Of a stretch of 64,000 nt of DNA, positions 48,405-56,700 are shown one piece after another; the stretch's first letter is position 1, and every line of letters starts with the position of its first letter. The notes beneath the pieces were generated by a model. That model had not been told where the DNA came from. It ran no database searches and saw only the letters and a program-made list of their open reading frames with translations. The translations under genes and the position numbers were made by a program. Location: NCBI RefSeq assembly GCF_021533195.1, contig NZ_JAJNKB010000007.1, forward strand, positions 204,682 through 268,681, in the 5' to 3' direction. This DNA is from Portibacter marinus. GTDB lineage: Bacteria > Bacteroidota > Bacteroidia > Chitinophagales > Saprospiraceae.

Positions 48405-50201
48405 ATGAGATTTATAGCTTTATTTATAATACTACACTCTTTTTTAAACTCTTCTATTCATGCGCAGGAAGTGTTTGCGAATGCCCTGGAATCTATTAAT
48501 ACTAAAGATTTTCATCAGTCAGCTGCTTCCATCAATGATGTTATCATTTTAAATAAATATAGGAAAGGTTCTTCCTTTCGATTGTCTACACAGATCGAAT
48601 ATAGAAAGGTGAAACAGCCTCTGTGTAATTTATTGGCTTCCAAAGATTCTCCAAAAAGCTACATTGCACCCCCCTCAAATTTTGATTGGTCTAATCAGCA
48701 TTCACGAGGAGCAAGTGACTGTTCAAAAGTTAAGATCAATTATAACTTTCCAAGTGACATCAACAAAGAGAGAAGGGCAGCTTTTGTGAATGCCTTTGAG
48801 TATGCGGTGGCGATTTGGGAAAGCCAATTAAGTGGCCAGATAGAGACTGAAATCGATGCTGATTTCAGGAATTTAGGGAGCTCTATTCTCGGACAAGCTA
48901 GAAGTAATTATGTATTTAGGTTAGACTCGAACTCACCCTGGTATCCTGAAGCTTTGCTTAACCAATTGGTAGGAGCCAATTTATCCGAACTGAGAGGTCT
49001 TTCACTTCCTGAAATTACAACCATATTCAATACTGGATTTGGTTGGTACCTGGGAACTGACGGTAATCCGCCGCCTGGTACTTACGATTTTGTAACCGTT
49101 GTATTGCACGAATTAGGACACGGTATGGGCTTTTTCGGAAGTGCTGTTTCTAATTCTAGATGGGCTACTTACGGACTTGGTGGAACACCATTCATTTACG
49201 ATCAATTTGTACAAAACAAGAGTGGCCAGTCAATTTTCGAATTGGCTCCTATCAGCCAATATTCTTCAAGTACGCTTAATCTTTTTCAAAGTGATAATTT
49301 ATATATCAAATCACCATCTATGTCGTCCCAACAGAAGATTTATGCACCGAGAAGATTTAGATCCGGTTCAAGTTATTCGCATTGGGACGAAGATGCCTTC
49401 CCACCAGGCAGTAAGAATTCGTTAATGACGCCATTTCTAGGATTTCAGGAGGCCAACCACAATCCGGGATCCAATACACGGCATATGTTTGAGGATCACG
49501 GCTGGATATTAGCAGAAGACTGCGATGGTCCCAAATCTCAGGATTTGAGTGAAAGATGTCAAATTACCGGAATCCGTCCAGATCCCAATTTTTTTCCTTT
49601 TGTCTGCGATAATCCAGGACTGTTCTCTCCCGAAGGAGGCTTTTATGGTCCGGTTGGGTCACATGTCATGTGCTTTAGGGTAGATGGAATAGATCCATTT
49701 AACCAACCGCTTGATTTGGATGACTATGAAGTTAAAATCGGAGGTAAGAATGTGAATGTCTTATTTGTCGGTTACGATTTAGATGATGATGGTGAGCAAT
49801 ATTTTTCGGTCTGCGTAGGCGGTGTCCCCAGCACAGGTCGGGAGAACATTCCAGTTAAAATAAAACTTGCATCAGGATGTACCTTTACTCAAGGAAAGTA
49901 TTATGATGCACCGGACTGTGGATTTCGTAGTATAGCTTCACCAAGGACGACCACCATGACCGACGAATTAGACTTGAGCTTCTCGCCAAATCCTGTCCGT
50001 GGCACCCTTTATTTAGAGGTGCGAGGTAACGACCAAGGTAGTTTGGTGATCAGGGATTATTCCGGAAGAATGCTTCAGAACTTCAAGGTAGACGGCCAGC
50101 GGAGTATAGAACTCGATGTAGCTTCCATGACCAGCGGCTTATACTTTGCTACATTTGTCAGCGAATCACAGACGATTACGAAGAGATTCGTGAAGCAGTA
50201 G
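48405..50201 (+). CDS. Secreted leishmanolysin-like metalloprotease with T9SS tail (first copy)
   Basis: This is a 598-residue secreted zinc metalloprotease. A signal peptide (about 1-20, ending IHAQ) and a propeptide-like region precede the catalytic domain. The zinc site HELGH (H235, E236, H239) is followed by GMGF, without the third metzincin ligand at the usual nearby position. A distal SHWDE (H326) and LMTP (M341) match the leishmanolysin (M8) layout of distant third His and Met-turn. A Cys-containing region follows (about 375-505). The last about 75 residues (SFSPNPVRGTLYLEV to RFVKQ) form a type A T9SS sorting domain, so the protein is exported and probably surface-attached or released. 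A close paralogue follows. Confidence 0.85.
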   Translation: MRFIALFIILHSFLNSSIHAQEVFANALESINTKDFHQSAASINDVIILNKYRKGSSFRLSTQIEYRKVKQPLCNLLASKDSPKSYIAPPSNFDWSNQHSRGASDCSKVKINYNFPSDINKERRAAFVNAFEYAVAIWESQLSGQIETEIDADFRNLGSSILGQARSNYVFRLDSNSPWYPEALLNQLVGANLSELRGLSLPEITTIFNTGFGWYLGTDGNPPPGTYDFVTVVLHELGHGMGFFGSAVSNSRWATYGLGGTPFIYDQFVQNKSGQSIFELAPISQYSSSTLNLFQSDNLYIKSPSMSSQQKIYAPRRFRSGSSYSHWDEDAFPPGSKNSLMTPFLGFQEANHNPGSNTRHMFEDHGWILAEDCDGPKSQDLSERCQITGIRPDPNFFPFVCDNPGLFSPEGGFYGPVGSHVMCFRVDGIDPFNQPLDLDDYEVKIGGKNVNVLFVGYDLDDDGEQYFSVCVGGVPSTGRENIPVKIKLASGCTFTQGKYYDAPDCGFRSIASPRTTTMTDELDLSFSPNPVRGTLYLEVRGNDQGSLVIRDYSGRMLQNFKVDGQRSIELDVASMTSGLYFATFVSESQTITKRFVKQ

Positions 50202-50429
50202 GGGAGGGAGGTATTTAGTGCCACTGCTAAATCGAAAGACTTCGTAAAAGCAATGTGTACTTGATATATAAGACATGTCCAGGATTCAAATTGAACGTAT
50301 TAGTTTCACATAACATGACAATTTATCCAATATTCCTTCCTATTTTTTTGATTAATATTAAGGATATTTGTAATATCAGGCGATAATAGCACCCTTCCCC
50401 ATATTTCTTAATCTTTTATAAAATGTAAT

Positions 50430-52232
50430 ATGAAGTTATCTTTTTTACTTTCTTTATTATTAATGCTTAGTACAATGGCTATTAACGGTCAGGAATTGCT
50501 AATTGATGAGCACAATCACAGTCGCTCACAGATTTTAAAACAATCTGAACAAAAATCCTCTGCTGTTGAAAAACTTAAAAAATTCAGAAAAGGAGACGGT
50601 TTTCGGTCACATGCCGAAATGGAATACATGATTATTGACAAGCCAATGTGTAGCTTGCTTGCGGCTGATTACACGAGTGAGACCTTTGTTGTGCCACCTG
50701 CAAATTTTGTGGCTCAACAAAGTGGTGTCAGCAGAAGTGCCAGTGATTGTTCTAATATTTCTGTTATCTACAATTTTCCAAATAATTTTAGTGATAAAAG
50801 GAGAAGGGACTTTATCAATGCTTTCGAATATGCGGTCTCTATCTGGGAAAGTCAACTCAGTGGTCCTGTAGAGACAGTCATTGATGCGAATTTTGAGGAT
50901 CTGGGTGCATCTGTTTTAGGACAAGCAAGAACCAATTATATTTTCAGACCTACAGCTGAGAGTCCCTGGTATGGTGAGGCATTGCTTAATCAGCTTTTAA
51001 GTGTAAATGTATCTGATTTTTTTCCTGACCTAACGGGATCTGAAATTGTAACTACTTTTAATACTTCTTTTGGATGGTATCTGGGAACAGATGGAAATCC
51101 ACCTCCGGGAACTTATGATTTTGTGACTGTTGTGTTGCATGAGTTGGGACACGGCTTGGGATTTTTTGGAAGTGCTGTTGCTAACACTCAAGTTGGATTA
51201 TTCGGTAGAGGAGGTTTCCCATATATATATGATGTTTTTGTACAAAATGGTCAAGGGACCTCCATTTTTGACTTGGCACCTCTAAGTGTGGTTTCACCCA
51301 CCACCTTGAATGTGCTGCAAAGTAACGATCTATTCATTGAAACACCATCTATGTCTTCACCTAATAAGATATTCGCACCTTCCACCTGGCGTGGAGGATC
51401 CAGCTATTCTCATTGGGATGAATCGACATTTCCGCCAAGTAACCCTAACTCTTTGATGACACCATTCTTAAGCTTTCAAGAAGCCAATCACAATCCAGGC
51501 TCCAACACCTTGGACATGTTTCAAGATCATGGCTGGGTCCTATCACAAGATTGTGAAGGACCTGAATCCCAGGATTTAAGTACAAGGTGTCAAATTACGG
51601 GAATTAGCCCGGATCCTAATTTCCCTCTCTTTATTTGCGACCTTCCCGGAATCTTTTCAGAGGATGGAGGTGCCTTTGGTCCTGTTGGTTCGCATGTCAT
51701 GTGTTTTCGGGTAGATGGGATAGATCCATTTAATCAACCTTTGAATGCGGATGATTATACAGTTAGAGTTGGAGGAAAAGAGGCCAATATCGTATTCATC
51801 GGTTACGATTTTGACGAAGATGGAGAACAATACTTTGTGATCTGTGCAGGAGGAATAGAAAGCACAGGAAGAGAAGATGTTCCGGTAAAAATCAAGTTGG
51901 AACCAGGATGTACTTTTACGCAAGGCGAATACTATGATGCGCCGGATTGTGAACCAGAATCGCAGGCATCACCAAGATCTGAAACCAGCAGTGAAGTGAT
52001 CAGTATGGCCATTTCACCTAATCCTGTCTTTAATGAATTGTATTTAGATTTAAAGTCAAATGGACCCGGCCATGTGATTGTGCAGGATCTGACAGGAAGG
52101 AGGCTGAAGAATGAAGCTACTACAGGTCAGGTAAATATGACGATCAACGTTTCTGACCTTGTGAATGGCGTCTATTATGCGACTTTTATCAGTGACTCAC
52201 AAGTGGTAACCACAAAGTTTGTCAAGCAATAA
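50430..52232 (+). CDS. Secreted leishmanolysin-like metalloprotease with T9SS tail (second copy)
   Basis: This 600-residue paralogue of the preceding protein has the same order: signal peptide ending INGQ, catalytic HELGH (H237) with GLGF, distal SHWDE (H328) with LMTP, a Cys-bearing domain, and a C-terminal T9SS sorting domain (ISPNPVFNELYLDL to KFVKQ). Similarity runs the whole length and is strongest from the zinc site to the Cys region. The N-terminal 80 residues and the sorting domain differ more. A 228-base spacer with its own promoter-like string separates the copies, and a strong terminator follows. Confidence 0.85.
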   Translation: MKLSFLLSLLLMLSTMAINGQELLIDEHNHSRSQILKQSEQKSSAVEKLKKFRKGDGFRSHAEMEYMIIDKPMCSLLAADYTSETFVVPPANFVAQQSGVSRSASDCSNISVIYNFPNNFSDKRRRDFINAFEYAVSIWESQLSGPVETVIDANFEDLGASVLGQARTNYIFRPTAESPWYGEALLNQLLSVNVSDFFPDLTGSEIVTTFNTSFGWYLGTDGNPPPGTYDFVTVVLHELGHGLGFFGSAVANTQVGLFGRGGFPYIYDVFVQNGQGTSIFDLAPLSVVSPTTLNVLQSNDLFIETPSMSSPNKIFAPSTWRGGSSYSHWDESTFPPSNPNSLMTPFLSFQEANHNPGSNTLDMFQDHGWVLSQDCEGPESQDLSTRCQITGISPDPNFPLFICDLPGIFSEDGGAFGPVGSHVMCFRVDGIDPFNQPLNADDYTVRVGGKEANIVFIGYDFDEDGEQYFVICAGGIESTGREDVPVKIKLEPGCTFTQGEYYDAPDCEPESQASPRSETSSEVISMAISPNPVFNELYLDLKSNGPGHVIVQDLTGRRLKNEATTGQVNMTINVSDLVNGVYYATFISDSQVVTTKFVKQ

Positions 52233-52259
52233 AAAGTTTGATTCTTTAAAAAAAGATGG

Positions 52260-52291
52260 GGACTGCCAGATAACTGGTAGTCCTTTTTTTT
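52260..52291 (+). terminator. Strong bidirectional intrinsic terminator
   Basis: GGACTGCCAG-ATAA-CTGGTAGTCC (52260-52283) makes a ten-pair stem with one G-U pair and a four-base loop, followed by eight T. Upstream A-rich sequence gives a seven-T tract on the minus strand as well. It ends the metalloprotease unit and would also end the small minus-strand ORF that stops at 52290. Confidence 0.92.
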
Positions 52292-52502
52292 ACACCAGTA
52301 CCCCCATTAAATCCGGTTTGTCATTGACCGTTTGGTATTGAATGCCCGCGGTGTCCATGCGCTCTGTAAAAAAGTCAACTTTTGCTATAAATATGTTGGT
52401 GGCCACATTGAATATTATAGCTTTCATCTGAATATCTATCTTTAAGGAGTAAGATGATGGTAAAGGAGACTGCGTATATGTTAAGGTTAAGAAAGTTTTC
52501 AT
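52290..52502 (-). CDS. Possible small protein, unrecognised (70 aa)
   Basis: This is a 70-residue ORF with no family I recognise. It begins MKTFLTLTYTQSPLPSSYSL and has a mixed strand pattern without a signal peptide or membrane helix. Its stop codon abuts a bidirectional terminator that has a good T-tract in its direction, which is the main reason to take it seriously. The promoter region is AT-rich with no full -7 box (TAATTTG is one base short). Confidence 0.4.
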   Translation of the reverse strand: MKTFLTLTYTQSPLPSSYSLKIDIQMKAIIFNVATNIFIAKVDFFTERMDTAGIQYQTVNDKPDLMGVLV

Positions 52503-53074
52503 TAAAGCAAATTACATTTCATTATTATATATATTAATATCTTTAGAATTCTATTAAAGATATTGTGTGGGTAGTTTTTACAGTTGGGAATTAGGTTTTA
52601 TTTTGAGATGGTTTTAAAAATTTGTTGGATTTAGTGTAACTGTTATTAAGTAAATTAAATAAGTAAGTCTTAACTTCAGTGTACATAATATCTTTGAGGT
52701 AAGAATGAGCAAGATACTCGATGATTTGATAATTACGAACGGGTTTATTAGTTGAGTGTTCAATTAATTTAGTTATTCTGCAGCTGTAGTCGCTTTGGTA
52801 TCTTACTATAATTTCTTAAAGATTTATGCACGGGACTATTAATCTCTTTAGCATTATTCTCGCTTTCCAAAGATATTTACCGAATTTGCTTTCTTTTAAA
52901 TTAATCTTAAATTGCAAAAGTCAGGCAAACAGATTGTATTTCTTAATACATAGTGTCTGCATTCATTATTTCTGGCACATCAGCAACAATAATTACGGGT
53001 ATTTACGATCAGCGCTAAATCTATTTCAAGAAGAAGAGAAAGTATTGGAGTGCACTATAATCTGTGTTCTAAGA

Positions 53075-53420
53075 TAAAATATGAATCTGTGATTATCAAT
53101 GTAGCATAGATTATGATTGCTGTTCAGAAATTTCAAAGGTTTGAAATTTTAAAAGTGACATTTAAATTAAACATGGCGTTATCTATTACTTGTACCTGAA
53201 CAACACCTCTTATGGGGTGAACAACATCCCTATCGATCAACAACGTCATTACAACTATTATTTTGTATTTGAGCAATTCTCTTTATATAGGCAGGCAACT
53301 GTTTAACGATTTAGGCATTAGAAGCGGCGTTTGTAAATACTACGGCAACACACTAACAATTTTAGTGTAGCACTACGGCCAATAATTTACAGTTCTAAAT
53401 TGGAAGCTGACGAGTGGGGA
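53075..53420 (+). pseudogene. Decayed second copy of the alanine dehydrogenase 3' end
   Basis: This stretch aligns colinearly with ald bases of about 47,810-48,160. Anchors are GTAGCATAGAT (53101) against GTTAGCATAGAT (47833), ACATGGCGTTATC (53171) against GCATGGTGTGATC, and TATCGATCAACAA against TATCGATCAGCAA. GAGCAATTCTC (53271) matches 48006 exactly. One frame still reads NVITTIILYLSNSLYIGR then QLFNDLGIRSGV, next to the intact NIITPIILKLSNSQDIGR then LLFNDVGIRSGV. Upstream, stops and indels break it. Even CTGACGAGTGG near the end matches the intact gene's last codons. It is a relic without a start and cannot make enzyme. Confidence 0.85.
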
Positions 53421-53734
53421 CAGCATGGCAGTTCTCGATGCTGTAATTTCTCTTTCTAAGTATCGTCTTAACATTTTTATTCTTCTTTTCAATCTCTAAA
53501 AGCCAATTTTAATATGTTAAATAAGCCTCTATTATGCTGGTAATTTTGTAAAATATTTTATTTTGAGATCATGGAATGGCACACATGATTCAGTTTTTGC
53601 TCGATAAAACCAACAATTAGCACGTAAAACTTTATTAAATCCTTTCCAATTTAGTAGATTTTCACTGATATGAAGATCGACTTTCAATTTAACACTCTTT
53701 TCCATCCCTGATTCCGGTGGTATTATTTTACCGC

Positions 53735-53757
53735 AAAGAGGTACGTCGTACCTTTTT
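53735..53757 (+). terminator. Terminator-like hairpin in the leader of the CHAT gene
   Basis: AAAGAGGTAC-GTC-GTACCTTTTT forms a ten-pair stem (one G-U) with a three-base loop whose 3' arm ends in five T. It lies 30 bases before ATG 53788, so it would either stop transcripts from upstream or act as an attenuator for the CHAT operon. Confidence 0.5.
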
Positions 53758-53787
53758 GGCTAATAACCTGTGTCTAAAATTAAAATC

Positions 53788-56700
53788 ATGGCAACAACCA
53801 AATCAGAAAAGAGCATTTCCATCCCAGGTAAGAAACTAACTTCAGACCAATTCAATAAAAGTACACTAGGCTTAAAAATGGTCGTGGAGGAAATAGTGGA
53901 AGTAAGTAGTTTTCGTGGAGAATTTAGTGAACAAATATTGAACTGCAATAATGAGGACACCATCAATATAGAATTCGAAGATGGCTCTGAATGGCTAGGG
54001 CCAGCGCAAGATATCGAAGAGATTCTTTCAGAGGCTCAAAAGAAGGATGCTGAAATAAGAGGAGCAGAAAATACTAAAGCAGATTTTAAGTTTCCAGCAT
54101 ATATACAATCAGACAATAACCGAGGAGTAACGGACTTCATTTTTAAATATTTCCGTAAAATCACTGGTGCCAAAATTCCTAGACTCGATGACTTTATGGG
54201 AAAGGTGGCAACAAAATTTGATGAAAAAATTGTAGCAAACCCAGGTATTTTCAAAGTTGACGAAAACTTCAACCTAACAAGAGTATCTGAAATTAAGAAA
54301 ACCAACCGACGTCTTTTGCTTTTTTTACATGGTACAGCATCCTCAACACTAGGATCATTTGAAAATATATTAAAGTTTAACAAAAATGGACTGTGGGATG
54401 CGATCAAGAAAGTATATAAAGACAACATTTATACGCTTGAACACCACACCATTTCAGCAAGTCCCGTTCAAAATGCTATAGATGTAATAAAAAATCTTCC
54501 TGAAGGATCGAAAGTCGATATTATATCCTCATCACGAGGAGGTATAATTAGTGATTTGCTAGCCAGGTGCAATAAGGTGGTGAATCAACATGAAAATTTT
54601 TACGGTTTCACTGATGAAGAGATTGCTATTCTAAATGATGATATCAAAGAATGGGAAAAGAGGCACAAATACACTGATCCCTCTCCAGGACTTATAGATG
54701 AATTAAATAAGCAGGCCAATGAGAAGAAAATTTCAGTTGGAAGAGTAATCAGAGTCGCAAGTCCTTCTAGAGGTACAACATTAATTTCTGAGCGACTGGA
54801 TCATTTCTTAAATGGATTATTATGGTGTATCGGCAAAGCAGTCGGAGGAAAAGCAAATCCAATATACGAAGCACTAAAAGAATTAATTGTTCAGGTTATT
54901 TCTAATAGAAAGAATGCAGAGCAGATGCCTGGTCTAAATGCCATGATTCCGAATTCCCCATTGCAAAGACTCTTAAACAATCCTTCCAGAACGGTAACTG
55001 GTGACTTATTGATAGTAGAAGGAGATGCTGAAATCGGAGGTTCTATTAAGCAATCCATATTTGTCATCTTATCAAATCTTTTCTATTGGAAAGCCAATGA
55101 TTTTGTGGTTAATACAGATAGCATGAGATACGGCGTACAAAGAGGTGGGAAGACGCTGTTTACACTTTCAAAAGATAATCAAACACATCATTTTAATTAT
55201 TTCAAGAATACCAATACCCAAGTGGCTATTAAAAATGCTGTACTTTGGGATGGCGGAGATATTCCTAAAGGGTTTGATGAAATACCTAGAACAGAAGAAG
55301 AAAGAGGAATTACACGGATTCTTAATTTCAAACCCCTATATCCTCCTAAAGTAAGTGGGAAGAAACCATTAATTATCATTTTACCGGGAAATTTAGCAAC
55401 ACATCTTTACACAAAAGACAACGATGTAGTCTGGACCGACCTGGGAGCATTATTTAGTGGCAATCTTACTAAATACTGCATGGATTATACGCTAGAGCCT
55501 AAGGCCATTTTTAAATCATTCTATGGAAGGTTGACAGATAAATTAAAAGGCGAAGGCTACGATGTCCTGATTATGCCATATGATTGGAGACAATCCGTGT
55601 CAGTCGGAGGTGCAAAATTAAAAGATATTCTAGAAGATTACATTGACTATGGATTTCCAGTAAAAATTTTAGCCCACAGTATGGGAGGTTTGGTCGCGAG
55701 AGAAGTGATGATATCCTATCCCGATCTTTGGGAACGATTTCAAAAGAGAGACGGCTTCAAATTAATCATGTTAGGAACACCATGGAAAGGGTCTTATGTT
55801 GCTGTTAGCGCTTTATTTGGTATCAGTAAAATGCTGAATAAGATCGTAATTGCAGACAGTAAACATAGCAAGAAAAAAGTCATCCAAGCTATTCAGTCCT
55901 TCCAAGGCATATACGACTTGTTACCGGTTGATGATAAGGAAATTGAAGACTATGACAAATTTTGGATTAAACTGTTTAACGAGGCTGAAAATTCAGAGCT
56001 ATTCACTCCAAATAAAACCTTACTCAGCAACTTCAAAGAGTTTAAGAAGAAGGCAAGTAACTTCAAATTAAAGGACACTTCAAATATCTATTACATAAAG
56101 GGTTCGAAGAGAACGGTATACCGATACAAAATTAAGGAAAGTCTTTTTGGAAAGAAACTAACTTTCCCAAAAGGACCATACGTAAATGGAGATGGAGTTG
56201 TCAGTTGGGAATTAGGTATTCCAAAAGAATTACCCAAAAACCAAATAGCACAAGTAGGAAGTGAACATAACTTCTTAATGGATGACAAGAAGAACTTTGA
56301 TCTTATTCTCCATTTATTGACTTTTACATCAAATAGAGATGGATCGGAACTAAGTGCTAATTACTTAGCACCACCATTACCGTTACTTCCTTCTGATCCT
56401 AATGGCGAAAAAGATCATACCAGTATAATTGAGGGTATTTTTGGAATCGATGACTCGAGTACTGAAAAAGAAGGCGTTAGAGCTCCCCTATTTGTAAGTG
56501 TAACGCATGGAAACCTTAAAGCATCTCGAAAACCAGTTATGGTTGGTCATTTTGAGGGGGACGGAATTATGAGTGCAGAGGCGGCCTTGAATAGCGCACT
56601 CAATAACAAATTGGAAGAGCGAAGATTGTTTGGAACCTATCCAGAGGAGATAGGGGAAAATTTAGCCCTATTTAATCCTGATGACCTTCCTTCGGGAGCA

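Larger units (their letters stand above)
52503..53787. other. Gene-poor AT-rich stretch before the CHAT operon
   Basis: Nearly 1.3 kb holds no convincing intact gene. Bases 53075-53420 are a decayed copy of the ald 3' end. A 57-codon minus-strand frame (53532-53705, MEKSVKLKVDLH at its start, TAA at 53532) is open but unsupported. A terminator-like hairpin lies at 53735-53757. The first 550 bases show nothing I can name. I see no tRNA, integrase or CRISPR array. Confidence 0.6.

Noticed and set aside
48214..48408. 64-aa plus-strand ORF between ald and the first metalloprotease
   Set aside because: It contains the -7 box of the metalloprotease and overlaps its start; composition is that of AT-rich noncoding DNA.
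52826..53077. 83-aa plus-strand ORF in the gene-poor stretch
   Set aside because: It is Ile/Leu/Phe/Asn-rich without motif or start context and runs into the ald relic; it looks like a chance AT-rich frame.
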